A stretch of DNA of 64,000 bases from Clostridia bacterium. Lineage in GTDB: Bacteria; Bacillota; Clostridia; Oscillospirales; CAG-272. Both the position numbers and the translations under genes were made by a program. The notes below the pieces were generated by a model, which searched no databases, had not been told where the DNA came from, and saw only the letters and a program-made list of their open reading frames with translations. Below are positions 51,890 through 61,405 of the stretch, piece by piece; position 1 is the first letter of the stretch, and every line of letters begins with the position of its first letter. The DNA lies in contig JAFQVV010000037.1 in NCBI GenBank assembly GCA_017407835.1, forward strand, positions 1-64,000, in the 5' to 3' direction.

Positions 51890-53050
51890 ATGACGAATTT
51901 TTTGCTTCGACGGTGCAGAAAACAGGGCAAGGATGTGCGTGATCCTGCCGTGCGCGCAGAACTGGCACGAATTGCGAGCGGCGTGGGGATTGTCTGCAAT
52001 CTGCTGCCTGCCATCGGAAAGCTGATTGTCGGCCTTTCCACCGGTTCGGTTGCCATCTCTGCCGATGCGGTCAACCATTTTTCGGATGCGGCATCGTCGG
52101 TTGTGACGATGTTTGGTTTTCGACTTGCACGCCGGCCCGCAGATCGGGATCACCCCTTCGGTCACGCCCGCTATGAGTATCTGTCCGGCCTGATGATTGC
52201 GGTGCTGATTCTGTTTGTGGGCGTAGAGACACTGAAATCCTCTGTGGAGCGAATTTTTCACCCGCAGCTTCCCCACTTTTCTGCAATTTCAATGGCTGTG
52301 CTGATTGTCTCGGTGCTCATTAAGCTGTGGATGATGGTGTTTTTTCGCACACTGGGCAGAGAAATCGACTCTGCTGTCTTGCTTGCCGTTTCGGCAGACA
52401 GCCGAAACGATGTCATGACAACATCGGCAGTGTTGGTTGGCTGTCTGCTGGGCCGTGCTTTTTCGCTGTCTCTTGACGGCTATCTTGGTCTTGCCGTGGC
52501 GCTTTTCATCCTTCGCTCGGGCATTGGACTGGTCAGGGAGGCACTGTCCCCTCTCCTTGGACGGCAGGTTGATTCGGATACTATTGAGGCGATTCACAGT
52601 ATAGTCCTTGCACACGAGAAGGTACTGGGGAGCCATGATTTGATGGTGCACGACTACGGTGCGGGATCGCGGTATGCATCGATCCATGTGGAGTTTGATG
52701 CCGATGAGGATGCACTTGTCTGCCATGATATTATTGATGACATTGAGTGGAGTGTATTGGAGAAATTGCATGTTAATCTGGTGATCCATTACGATCCGGT
52801 GGTGCACAACGATGCCGAGCGGGATGCAATGTATCGTCAGGTGGAGACTATCGTCTGCGATATGGATGAGCAGTTTTCCCTGCACGACTTTCGGTTGGTT
52901 CGCGGGGCGAAACAGCCGAAGCTGGTCTTTGATGTGTCGGTTCCCTATTCCATGCTGCCCGAATGCAGATCCATCAAGGAAAAGATTGATGAAGCTATTG
53001 CCGCATTGCCGGGCGACTATATCACGGTCATTCGGTTTGACGGCAAATAA
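51890..53050 (+). CDS. Cation diffusion facilitator (CDF) transporter, manganese-type metal site
   Basis: This 386-aa protein has six transmembrane helices and a C-terminal cytoplasmic ZT-dimer-like domain, here extended. The transport-site residues read NHFSD in helix 2 and DSRND in helix 5, i.e. N-x3-D / D-x3-D. This NDDD quartet is the one described for Mn2+ exporters such as pneumococcal MntE, not the DDHD site of zinc exporters. The start is uncertain: ATG 51890 lacks a well-spaced site, while TTG 51884 lies 9 bp after AAAGGAAG. The frame opens further upstream through the terminator, which is not coding. Expression is probably controlled by the structured leader. Confidence 0.88.
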   Translation: MTNFLLRRCRKQGKDVRDPAVRAELARIASGVGIVCNLLPAIGKLIVGLSTGSVAISADAVNHFSDAASSVVTMFGFRLARRPADRDHPFGHARYEYLSGLMIAVLILFVGVETLKSSVERIFHPQLPHFSAISMAVLIVSVLIKLWMMVFFRTLGREIDSAVLLAVSADSRNDVMTTSAVLVGCLLGRAFSLSLDGYLGLAVALFILRSGIGLVREALSPLLGRQVDSDTIEAIHSIVLAHEKVLGSHDLMVHDYGAGSRYASIHVEFDADEDALVCHDIIDDIEWSVLEKLHVNLVIHYDPVVHNDAERDAMYRQVETIVCDMDEQFSLHDFRLVRGAKQPKLVFDVSVPYSMLPECRSIKEKIDEAIAALPGDYITVIRFDGK

Positions 53051-53098
53051 AGGGGAGCTTTGATTTGCGCTTTTTTGTCGGCAGAAGGAGATTTTGCC

Positions 53099-53127
53099 TT
53101 GACGGTATCGGTTGGGTGTGATACAAT
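53099..53127 (+). promoter_or_regulatory. Promoter of the CotH lipoprotein gene
   Basis: TTGACG and TACAAT are separated by 17 bp, ~110 bp upstream of the chosen start. Confidence 0.65.
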
Positions 53128-53237
53128 ATGAAAATAAGCTATACATCAAGCGTGCATTGCGGCAGGTTGCTTTTCACGAGATGGCAAATTGCCGCGCAGA
53201 TCTACAATCGGCGTATGGCGGGAAAGGGGGAATATAT

Positions 53238-55322
53238 GTGAAAGCTTACCGAACCATTGGCGTTTGTTTGTTGCTGCTTTGTCTGCTTTCGGCCTGCCGG
53301 GGGGATGAGCAGACACCGCCGTCACCGCAGATGACCACAGGCCCGGCAACAACGGGAGTGGCTTCTTCCACGACTTTTCCCGATACCACAGCGGTGTCTG
53401 ATACCACCACGCCGTCCGCAGAGGATACCACAGTCCCCAACACAACGTCGGCGCCCATCACCACCGATCCGGCTCCGTCCATGGGCCTGGCGATCGGCGA
53501 TGCGGCGGCGCTGGCTGCACTTTCGGCGGATATGTTCGATGAATCTCCCGAAATTTGTGTGACCGATGCCTTTGTCCCATCGGTGCAGACTGTTATTGAC
53601 CGTCCCATTACCTTCCGCTACCTGCCCGATCATGCGGAACAGACGGGGGTGGGGATCCTCATCTCTACCCGTGCGGAGGGGGAGATTGTGATTGAGAGCG
53701 GTGCGGCAGAATTGCTTTCGTCGGGATTTTTGACCATCGACGCCCCCTTCTGCGATCTGCGCTGGACGGGAGCGATGCCCGATGATACCGATGTCGAGCG
53801 GTACTGCAATGTGCGAAGCTATAACGACGGCTCGCTTGGCGCAACGCTGGGTGGAACGGGCAGTGCGACGCTTGGCGGCATTTCGCTTTTGTGCCGTGCG
53901 AAGGGAACAATCTACGCCGACTGCATCTTTTCGGTACGGGGCAATGTTGTATACTTCGGTTATCCGCTCATTGTGGGCGATGCCGATCTTCAAAATGCGA
54001 CACTGTATTTTGCCACCGACGGCACCGCGCCCTCAAAGACCTATGATCTGCGCAGTGAGCAGGAGATCACCCTGACCGACGCGGCGGGGAATACCCGAAC
54101 CTATCTGCTCTTGTCCGAGCGCATTGACGGCGGACTGCCGGTGCTGCAGATTTATACCGACGGCTCTGCGGCGATTGAGAGCAAAACCGAGTATGTACAC
54201 GCCACACTCTATGTGGATGGGGAAGCGTATCCAATGAAAATCCGCGGGCGTGGAAATGCATCGTGGTCGTCTTTCCCGAAAAAATCCTATCGGATCAAGC
54301 TCGATGAGGGAGCATCGCTGTTCGGTCTGCCGCAGAACCGTGACTGGGTGCTGGTCTCCAACTATGCCGATAAATCGCTGATCCGCAACTGTGTCGCCCA
54401 TGCCATTGCCCGGCGGCTGGACGGCATGGAATATACCTCCACCCATTTTTCCGTGAACCTCTATTTAGAGGGTGAATATCTGGGCATCTACACCTTCGCC
54501 GATAAAATTGAAGAGGGAAACGGACGGCTTGATTTTTCTCCCATAGAGGGAGATACTCCGTCGGCGTTCGGGGGAATGGATATCGGCTTTCTCTGCGAGG
54601 TCGGCTGGGATTTTGAGGGCGAAAATGTCTACAACAGGGACTATTTCGATGCTGAGAAAGTGGTGCGGATTTACGTCAAGGAGCCGGAGAGCGACCGTGC
54701 CAATACCCCCGAGTTTTTGTATGTCAAAAACTATATTCTTGCCACCGAGCAGGCGATTATCAGCGGTCAGGGCTGGCAGGACTATATCGACCTCGATTCC
54801 TGGGTGGATTGGTTCATTTTGACCGAGCTGACCTTCAACACCGAGTCGGCGTTTTACCGCTCCTGCTATTTCTGGAAGCGGGAGGGCGGCCGGCTTATGC
54901 TCGGTCCCGTCTGGGATTTTGACATGGCTTTCGGCAACCATTACGGCGATCTGCGCGGGTATGACGGCTGGTGCACGACAGAGTCAACCTATCAGTATAT
55001 CTCCGAAAACTGGATGAATTATCTCATTACCTACCCCGAATTCACCGATGCACTGCGTATGCGCTGGAATGCGGTCAAAGAGGATCTGCGCACCGATGCA
55101 TTGGCGGCAATCGATCGTTACGAGTGTGAGATTGCGGCATCGGTGGAGCAGAATTTCCTGCGCTGGAATATCATGCCCTATCAGATCGGCGCTGGATCGG
55201 TCAATGCCGCGGTGTATAACACCCACGAAAAACAAGTGCAGTATCTGCGCGATTTCATCACCGCACGGTGGAATTACATGGATGCCCGCATCAACGTAGC
55301 GCAACCCGAAGAGGACACTTAA
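53238..55322 (+). CDS. CotH kinase-family lipoprotein
   Basis: This 694-aa protein starts at GTG 53238 after AAAGGGGGA. A lipoprotein signal with lipobox LLSAC (Cys about residue 19) is followed by a Thr/Ser/Pro-rich spacer, a beta-rich region with no clear family, and a CotH domain (about 310-670). CotH motifs include GRGNASWSSFPKKSYRIKL, LVSNYADKSLIRN, DKIEEGNGRLDF and GPVWDFDMAFGN. CotH proteins are atypical kinases that phosphorylate secreted proteins; in Clostridia they are often on the outer surface. It ends 2 bp before the MATE gene, so the two are co-transcribed. The surface substrate could be one of the LRR or SLH proteins, but that is inference. Confidence 0.88.
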   Translation: MKAYRTIGVCLLLLCLLSACRGDEQTPPSPQMTTGPATTGVASSTTFPDTTAVSDTTTPSAEDTTVPNTTSAPITTDPAPSMGLAIGDAAALAALSADMFDESPEICVTDAFVPSVQTVIDRPITFRYLPDHAEQTGVGILISTRAEGEIVIESGAAELLSSGFLTIDAPFCDLRWTGAMPDDTDVERYCNVRSYNDGSLGATLGGTGSATLGGISLLCRAKGTIYADCIFSVRGNVVYFGYPLIVGDADLQNATLYFATDGTAPSKTYDLRSEQEITLTDAAGNTRTYLLLSERIDGGLPVLQIYTDGSAAIESKTEYVHATLYVDGEAYPMKIRGRGNASWSSFPKKSYRIKLDEGASLFGLPQNRDWVLVSNYADKSLIRNCVAHAIARRLDGMEYTSTHFSVNLYLEGEYLGIYTFADKIEEGNGRLDFSPIEGDTPSAFGGMDIGFLCEVGWDFEGENVYNRDYFDAEKVVRIYVKEPESDRANTPEFLYVKNYILATEQAIISGQGWQDYIDLDSWVDWFILTELTFNTESAFYRSCYFWKREGGRLMLGPVWDFDMAFGNHYGDLRGYDGWCTTESTYQYISENWMNYLITYPEFTDALRMRWNAVKEDLRTDALAAIDRYECEIAASVEQNFLRWNIMPYQIGAGSVNAAVYNTHEKQVQYLRDFITARWNYMDARINVAQPEEDT

Positions 55323-55324
55323 TT

Positions 55325-56722
55325 ATGTGGAAAAATTTCAGGGAAAAATATATTGGTGATGGTGCGTTCTGGCGAATGCTGGCTGTCATTGCCATCCCAT
55401 TGGTGGTTCAGCAAGGGGTAACCAATCTGGTCAGTCTGTTGGACAATATCATGGTCGGCGCGCTGGGCGAGACACCGCTGAGCGGTGTTTCGATTATCAA
55501 TCAGCTGTTTTTGGTCTTTAATCTGACGCTGTTCGGTGTCCTCTCGGGGGCATCGATCTTCGGCGCGCAGTTCTACGGTGTTCTGGATTGGCGGGGGATG
55601 CGGGACACTTTCCGCTTCCGCATCGTGTTCGGTTTTGCTGTTACCGTCCTTGCTATGAGTGTGTTTTGGCTGTGGGGCGACGGACTGGCGATGCTCTTTT
55701 TGAACAATGAAAACAATTCTCCCGCCGCTGTAGCAGAGACGATGGATTATGCCATGTCCTATCTTCGCATCGCGCTCTGGGGGTTAATTCCCTTCATGCT
55801 GTCGCAGACCTATGCGGGTCTGCTGCGCGAAACGGGACAGACACTGCATCCGATGATTGCGTCGGTGATTGCGATTGTCACCAATCTGGTGCTCAACTAC
55901 TGCCTGATTTACGGTGTTTTCTTCTTCCCCCGAATGGGCGTGGCGGGCGCGGCGTTGGCAACCGTGATCGCGCGTATTCTCGAGGCGGCATATGTAATGG
56001 TGTATACCCATCTCCATGTCAAGCAGTATCCTTTTATTGCGGGGGCTTATCGAAGCCTGCACATTCCCGCTGATCTTTGTCGGAATATCTTTGTCAAGGG
56101 TGCGCCGCTCATGCTCAATGAGACTTTGTGGTCGGTGGGCATGACCATCATCAGCAGCAGTTATTCTTCGCGCGGGCTTGAGGTGGTGGCGGCAAACAAT
56201 ATTGCCTCAACGGCATGGAATCTCTTCTGCGTGCTGATGTTTGCCATGGGCTCGGTGGTGGCGATTATGGTCGGTCAGCAGCTTGGCGCGGGGAATATCG
56301 AGCAGGCGAAGCAGATCGACCGCAGGCTGATCTTCTTTACGCTTGTCTCCCACCTCATAATGGGCGGATTGCTTTTCCTCGCCGCACCGCTGATTCCATT
56401 GCTGTACGAGGTCGGTGAGCAGACCCACGCGCTGGCGGTGGATATGCTGCGTATTCAGGGCATTGTCCTGCCTGCTCATGCTTTTGTGCATGTGGTCTAT
56501 TTCACCCTGCGCTCGGGGGGGAAGACGATGGTGACCTTCCTCTTCGACTGTGTGTTTACGCTGGGTGTGTCGGCAATGCTTTCGATTGTGCTCTGCCGAA
56601 TGACAGCGCTCCCCATCATGACCTGCTACGCGCTGGTACAGGGGACGGATCTGGTCAAAGTCCTCATCGCGATTCCCTTGCTGAAATCGGGCTGTTGGGC
56701 AAAAACAATTATACCGAAATAA
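55325..56722 (+). CDS. MATE family efflux transporter
   Basis: This 465-aa protein has 12 predicted transmembrane helices in two halves and typical MATE sequence (IAIPLVVQQGVTNLVSLLDNIMVGALGETPLSGVSI; LLRETGQTLHPMIASVIAIVTNLVLNYCLIYG). It exports drugs or metabolites with Na+ or H+. ATG 55325 was chosen by homology of the N-terminus; GAAGAGGA precedes it. It follows the CotH gene by two bases. Confidence 0.93.
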   Translation: MWKNFREKYIGDGAFWRMLAVIAIPLVVQQGVTNLVSLLDNIMVGALGETPLSGVSIINQLFLVFNLTLFGVLSGASIFGAQFYGVLDWRGMRDTFRFRIVFGFAVTVLAMSVFWLWGDGLAMLFLNNENNSPAAVAETMDYAMSYLRIALWGLIPFMLSQTYAGLLRETGQTLHPMIASVIAIVTNLVLNYCLIYGVFFFPRMGVAGAALATVIARILEAAYVMVYTHLHVKQYPFIAGAYRSLHIPADLCRNIFVKGAPLMLNETLWSVGMTIISSSYSSRGLEVVAANNIASTAWNLFCVLMFAMGSVVAIMVGQQLGAGNIEQAKQIDRRLIFFTLVSHLIMGGLLFLAAPLIPLLYEVGEQTHALAVDMLRIQGIVLPAHAFVHVVYFTLRSGGKTMVTFLFDCVFTLGVSAMLSIVLCRMTALPIMTCYALVQGTDLVKVLIAIPLLKSGCWAKTIIPK

Positions 56723-56725
56723 ATT

Positions 56726-56911
56726 GGGGAGGGGCTTTTTGAAAAAAGTCCCTCCCCAAACCCCTCCGCAAAAACTTTTAATGAATTTTTTGTGAAAGTT
56801 TTCGCGGAGGTGGGTCGGGCAGTATGCTGCCTGACCGTCGAGTTTGGCTGTGAACCGGCCAAACGTCGCAAAAAGGGGAGCCTTTTTCAAAAGGCTCCCT
56901 CAAGTTTTTTT
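56726..56911. repeat. Hairpin-rich intergenic repeat, copy 1, including terminators
   Basis: This gap consists of stacked hairpins: ggggagggg / cccctcccc-type at 56726-56757, a long palindrome at 56763-56810 (cctccgcaaaaac / gttttcgcggagg), a hairpin at 56813-56836, gtttgg/ccaaac at 56842-56864, and a terminator (gggagcc / ggctccc, T-run) at 56876-56911. The segment 56726-56810 reappears inverted at 60146-60229. Confidence 0.75.
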
Positions 56912-56913
56912 AT

Positions 56914-57642
56914 TTAGATTGTAAGTTTCGGATATCTCTCCCGCAGAGCGTCCAGCTCTGCCGCGGTGGGTTCACGGATATCTGCCAGCGGGAAGGGAAT
57001 GCCCATCTCGCGGTATTTTTCCAGGCAAAGCCGGCGGAAGGGGAGAAGCTCAATGCGGGTCACGCAGCTGTGCGCTTCACCGATCTTGCACAGGCGGGAA
57101 AGGGATGCATCGTTGTCGTTGAGGGTGGGGATATAGACGTGGCGCAGCCATGTCTCAATTCCCTTCTCCTGCAGATAGGCGAGGAAGTGGTCGACGTCGT
57201 CCATCGGCATCCCCACATAGCGGCGGTAATCGGTGTCGTTGGTGTACTTGTAGTCAAGCAGAACGAGATTGGTCTCGGCAAGCAGGGTGCGGACGGCATC
57301 ATCCAGCCGACACCCCGAGGTGTCGAGGGCGGTGTGGATGCCCTTTTCTCGCAGTCGGCGGAAAAGAGGCAGCAGTGCCTTCGCCTGCATCAGCGGCTCG
57401 CCACCCGACACCGTCACCCCCCCCGCGGGACCGAAATAGGGGCGGCAGCGCTCGATGCGGTGCAGCAGGGTGTCAAGATCGGTGTTGATTCCCCCCGCCG
57501 GATCCCACGTGTCGGGATTGTGGCAGCAGGCGCACCGCAGGGGGCACCCCTGCAGAAAGATCACCGCCCGCACCCCGGGCCCGTCCACCGTGCCCATGGA
57601 CTGGAAGGCATGGACACGGAGCGTCAGCTCGGCGCCGCTCAC
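56914..57642 (-). CDS. pflA: Pyruvate formate-lyase activating enzyme (radical SAM)
   Basis: This 242-aa radical SAM protein has the cluster motif CPLRCACC (CxxxCxxC), [16 protein letters not shown] ahead of it, and the SAM-binding VSGGEPLMQ. It installs the glycyl radical on PflB. Its start overlaps the pflB stop by four bases, so translation is coupled. The length matches PflA. Confidence 0.95.
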   Translation of the reverse strand: MSGAELTLRVHAFQSMGTVDGPGVRAVIFLQGCPLRCACCHNPDTWDPAGGINTDLDTLLHRIERCRPYFGPAGGVTVSGGEPLMQAKALLPLFRRLREKGIHTALDTSGCRLDDAVRTLLAETNLVLLDYKYTNDTDYRRYVGMPMDDVDHFLAYLQEKGIETWLRHVYIPTLNDNDASLSRLCKIGEAHSCVTRIELLPFRRLCLEKYREMGIPFPLADIREPTAAELDALRERYPKLTI

Positions 57643-59870
57643 AGCTGTTCGTGGAAGGTACGGGCAATGACTTCACGCTGCTGCTCACGGGAGAGGCGGC
57701 AGAAGTTGACGGCATAGCCCGACACGCGAATGGTCAGATTGGGATAAGCTTCGGGATTTTCGTAGGCCTGGCGCAGCGTTTCGCGGTTGAGGACGTTGAC
57801 ATTGAGGTGGTGGGCATCCTGGGAGAAATAACCGCCGAGCACCGAGACAAGGTTGCTCACCCGATCCTCCTCGGTTCGGCCGAGGGCTTCGGGGACGATA
57901 GAGAAGGTGTTGGAAATGCCGTCCATGGCGTCGGCATAGAGCAGTTTGGACACCGAGTTGAGGGATGCCACGGCACCGCAGCTCTCCCGATTGTGCATGG
58001 GATTTGCACCGGGGGCGAAAGGCTCGCCGGCGCGGCGTCCGTCAGGGGTCGCCCCCGTCTTCTTGCCGTAGACCACGTTGGAGGTAATGGTCAGCACCGA
58101 CAGGGTATGTTGTGCGTTCCGATAGGTGGGCGTCTTTTTCAGTTCCTCGTGAACCAGGTGGATCAGCTCCTGGGCGATGTAGTCGGCACGGTTGTCATCG
58201 TTGCCGTATTTGGGGAAGTCGCCCGTGGTCTCAAAGTCGCAGATCAGACCGTTTTCATCGGTGATGGGGCGAACGCTGGCGTAGCGGATGGCCGAGAGTG
58301 AGTCGGTGATGACCGAAAGTCCCGCCACGCCGAAGGCCATGAGCCGATCTACTTCGGTGTCGTGCAGCGCCATCTGGGTTTTTTCGTAGGCGTATTTGTC
58401 GTGCATATAGTGGATGCAATTCATGGTGTTGACGTAGAGACGGCAGAGCCAGCTGAGGTAGGTTTTGTAACGAACCAGTACCTCGTTGTAGTCCAGCACG
58501 CCGCCGGTCATTGGCTCGGTCTGGGGACCGAGACGGGTGCCGGTGGTCTGATCCACGCCCCCGTTGAGGGCAATGAGCAGGAGCTTGGCGAGGTTAGTGC
58601 GCGCGCCGAAGAACTGCATCTGCTTGCCGACTCGCATGGCCGAGACGCAGCAGGCGATGGCATAGTCGTCACCGAAGCGGGGACGCATCAGGTCGTCGTT
58701 TTCGTACTGGATGGCATCGGTCTCGATGGAGATCTTGGCGCAGAAGCGCTTGAAGGCCTCGGGGAGATGCTCGCTCCAGAGCACGGTGAGGTTGGGTTCG
58801 GGTGCGGGACCGAGTGTTTGCAGGGTGTGGAGCATACGGAAAGAGGAGCGGGTGACAAGGGTGTTGTGATTTTCTGCCATACCGCCGACCGCTTCGGTAA
58901 TCCACATGGGGTCACCGCCGAAGAGCTCGTTGTACTCGGGGGTGCGGAGGTGGCGCATCATGCGGAGCTTGAGCACCAGGTCGTCGAAGAGTTCCTGCGC
59001 CCCGGCTTCGTCCAAGATCCCTGCGCGGATATCGCGCTCTACATAGATATCGAAGAAGGTGGAGGTGCGGCCGAAGGACATGGCGGCGCCGTTCTGCTCC
59101 TTGTTGGCGGCGAGGTAGCCGAAATAGGTCCACTGGATGGCTTCCTTTGCCGTGGCAGCGGGGCGGCTGATGTCAAAACCGTAGGAAGCTGCCATTTCCT
59201 TGAGGCGGGTGAGGAAGGTGATCTGCTGGAACAGCTCTTCCGAGAGACGGATGGTATCGGTGTTCATATCCCCCATGGAGAGGTTAAACTTATCGGCTTT
59301 TTTTGCTTCGATCAGCGCGTCCACGCCATAAAGAGCCACACGGCGGTAGTCACCGATGATGCGGCCGCGGCCGTAGGCATCGGGCAGACCGGTGAGCAGG
59401 GCACAATGGCGTGCGGCACGCATTTCGGGGGAATATACGCGGAAAACGCCGTCATTGTGGGTGGTGCGGTAGGTGAAGTGCTGCTCCACCTTGTCCGAGA
59501 GCTGGTAGCCATAGGCGGCGCAGGCCTCACGGACCATGCGGATGCCGCCGAAGGGATGGATGCTGCGCTTGAGGGGGGCGTCGGTCTGCAGGCCGACGAT
59601 GAGCTCGTTATCCCGGTCCACGTAACCGGGGGCATAGTTGCACAGGGAGGACACCGTCTCGGTGTCAATATCCAGCACCCCGCCCTTCTCCCGCTCCCGG
59701 CGGAAGAGATCCTGCACCTTTTCCAGCATTGCCGCTGTGCGCGGGGTGGCGGGGGCGAGGAAACTCTCGTCGCCGCTGTAGGGCGTGGCATTCTGCAGGA
59801 TGAAGTCGCGGACATTGATCTCCTGCTGCCAGAGGCCTTCGTTGAATCCGTTCCATTGTGTGAAAGTCAT
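57639..59870 (-). CDS. pflB: Pyruvate formate-lyase (formate C-acetyltransferase)
   Basis: This 743-aa glycyl-radical enzyme carries the catalytic Cys pair in [21 protein letters not shown] and the C-terminal glycyl-radical motif RVSGYAV. It converts pyruvate and CoA to acetyl-CoA and formate in mixed-acid fermentation. ATG 59870 has a perfect AGGAGG site; the longer upstream frame does not start with the PFL N-terminus. It is first in the pflBA operon. Confidence 0.97.
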   Translation of the reverse strand: MTFTQWNGFNEGLWQQEINVRDFILQNATPYSGDESFLAPATPRTAAMLEKVQDLFRREREKGGVLDIDTETVSSLCNYAPGYVDRDNELIVGLQTDAPLKRSIHPFGGIRMVREACAAYGYQLSDKVEQHFTYRTTHNDGVFRVYSPEMRAARHCALLTGLPDAYGRGRIIGDYRRVALYGVDALIEAKKADKFNLSMGDMNTDTIRLSEELFQQITFLTRLKEMAASYGFDISRPAATAKEAIQWTYFGYLAANKEQNGAAMSFGRTSTFFDIYVERDIRAGILDEAGAQELFDDLVLKLRMMRHLRTPEYNELFGGDPMWITEAVGGMAENHNTLVTRSSFRMLHTLQTLGPAPEPNLTVLWSEHLPEAFKRFCAKISIETDAIQYENDDLMRPRFGDDYAIACCVSAMRVGKQMQFFGARTNLAKLLLIALNGGVDQTTGTRLGPQTEPMTGGVLDYNEVLVRYKTYLSWLCRLYVNTMNCIHYMHDKYAYEKTQMALHDTEVDRLMAFGVAGLSVITDSLSAIRYASVRPITDENGLICDFETTGDFPKYGNDDNRADYIAQELIHLVHEELKKTPTYRNAQHTLSVLTITSNVVYGKKTGATPDGRRAGEPFAPGANPMHNRESCGAVASLNSVSKLLYADAMDGISNTFSIVPEALGRTEEDRVSNLVSVLGGYFSQDAHHLNVNVLNRETLRQAYENPEAYPNLTIRVSGYAVNFCRLSREQQREVIARTFHEQL

Positions 59871-60041
59871 GTTTTGTTTCCTCCTTTGGGTTTGATCCTC
59901 GGAAAATAGCGTGGAGTGCATAAAAAATAGAGCACCCCCGAAAATAGCGGAGCTGCCCAGACGGTCGGCGTTTGTTTACATCTGCAGCGCACTGTGTCAA
60001 TTCACATTCCGTCAGCACCGCAAACACGATCTTATACATAT

Positions 60042-60070
60042 ATTCTACCATATCTCGCCGCGTTTTGCAA
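60042..60070 (-). promoter_or_regulatory. Promoter of the pflBA operon
   Basis: On the minus strand TTGCAA and TAGAAT are separated by 17 bp, ~170 bp upstream of pflB. A second possible -35 (TTGACA) lies closer to the gene, without a good -10. Confidence 0.5.
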
Positions 60071-60090
60071 GGGGATTGGCAAATTTTTTT

Positions 60091-60229
60091 CGGGGTTTTG
60101 CCCCGTGCCCCACTTAAGGGGGGTGAAAAAAGCCCCCTTAAGAAGCCCGCAAAAACGTTCATACAACCCATTTTCGAAAGTTTTTGCGGAGGGGTTCGGG
60201 GAGGCGCTTTTTTCAAAAAGCGTCTCCCC
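60091..60229. repeat. Hairpin-rich intergenic repeat, copy 2 (inverted)
   Basis: Four hairpins are stacked: cggggttttgccccg, cttaaggggg / cccccttaag, gcaaaaac / gtttttgc (60149-60187) and ggggaggcgctttttt / aaaaagcgtctcccc. The reverse complement of 56726-56810 aligns with 60146-60229, sharing tttttgcggaggggtt and ggggagg-xx-cttttttcaaaaag. From 60230 to 60457 there is only the fakB promoter. Confidence 0.75.
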
Positions 60230-60370
60230 GATTAGAACAAAGGGCTAAGTACATTCCGGAAATAATCGGCATAGCTCGGCGTCACATGGAAGAAATGTGT
60301 CCCGACGGTAAATTTTATGGATTTATTGCTTCAATCCATGCTATTTTTTCATCGAATTGTTGGGATAGGG

Positions 60371-60399
60371 TTGATTTTTTTGAAATAATATGATACAAT
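60371..60399 (+). promoter_or_regulatory. Promoter of the DegV/FakA operon
   Basis: TTGATT and TACAAT are separated by 17 bp. Confidence 0.55.
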
Positions 60400-60457
60400 A
60401 GGTTCACTTGTGATGTGTTTTTGGCAAAATACAGATATTTCAGGAAGGAACCATATT

Positions 60458-61345
60458 ATGCAAAATTATGTGCTCAGCTGCTGTTCGACGGCAGATCTTT
60501 CTCACGAACATTTTCTTTCCCGTGATATTCATTATATCTGCTTCCATTATTATATGGACGGGGCGGAGTATACCGACGACCTTGGAAAATCCATGTCTTT
60601 CGATGATTTTTACGCAGCCATGCAGAATGGCGTCGATACAAAAACCTCGCAGGTCAGTGCGGGGGAATATGCTCAATATTTTGAACAGTTTTTGGCTGAG
60701 GGCAAGGATATTGTGCACGTGACACTTTCCTCGGGGCTGTCGGGGACGCATATGTCGGCGCGTGCTGCTGTGGAAATTCTGTCGGAAAAATATCCCGATC
60801 GCAAGATATATATTGTTGACTCGCTCGCCGCTTCCTCGGGCTACGGTCTGCTGATGGATAAGTTGGCGGATCTGCGTGACGCGGGTATGACGGCAGAAGA
60901 GCTGGCAGCATGGGCAGAAGAAAACCGCCTGATGATGCACCACTGGTTCTTCTCCTCCGATCTGACCTTCTTTGTCAAGGGCGGCCGTGTCTCCAAGACA
61001 GCAGGTGCAATCGGTGGTATGCTGGGCATCTGTCCCCTGCTGAATATGGATTATGAGGGACATCTCATCCCCCGTGAAAAGATTCGTCCCAAGAAGCGTG
61101 TCATCAACCGTATTGCCGAGATGATGAAGGAGCATGCGCAGGATAGTCTTGCCTATGCGGGCAAGTGTTATATCAGCCATTCGGCCTGCTATGATGATGC
61201 CCGTGCAGTGGCCGATTTGGTCGAGGCAGCATTCCCCAACTTGTGCGGCAAGGTGCTCATTAACAGCATCGGCACAACCATCGGCAGTCACACCGGTCCC
61301 GGGACTGTAGCGCTCTTCTTCTGGGGAGATTGCCGAGAGGACTGA
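60458..61345 (+). CDS. DegV family (FakB-like) fatty-acid-binding protein
   Basis: This 295-aa protein has the DegV fold: an N-terminal domain ending in HVTLSSGLSGTHMSA, VDSLAASSGYGLLMD, and the C-terminal KGGRVSKTAGAIGGMLGICPLL. DegV/FakB proteins bind a fatty acid and present its carboxylate to the kinase FakA. ATG 60458 has an AGGAAGGA site. The FakA-like gene follows 60 bp later, which supports the assignment. Confidence 0.9.
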   Translation: MQNYVLSCCSTADLSHEHFLSRDIHYICFHYYMDGAEYTDDLGKSMSFDDFYAAMQNGVDTKTSQVSAGEYAQYFEQFLAEGKDIVHVTLSSGLSGTHMSARAAVEILSEKYPDRKIYIVDSLAASSGYGLLMDKLADLRDAGMTAEELAAWAEENRLMMHHWFFSSDLTFFVKGGRVSKTAGAIGGMLGICPLLNMDYEGHLIPREKIRPKKRVINRIAEMMKEHAQDSLAYAGKCYISHSACYDDARAVADLVEAAFPNLCGKVLINSIGTTIGSHTGPGTVALFFWGDCRED

Positions 61346-61405
61346 TCTGCGTGTGGGGAATCCGCGCGCTTGATCTATTTCTATCCGAAACAGAAGGGGA
61401 CGGCT

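Noticed and set aside
58362..59909. 515-codon frame antisense to pflB
   Set aside because: pflB is certain; the opposite frame is open only because of GC-rich codon bias.
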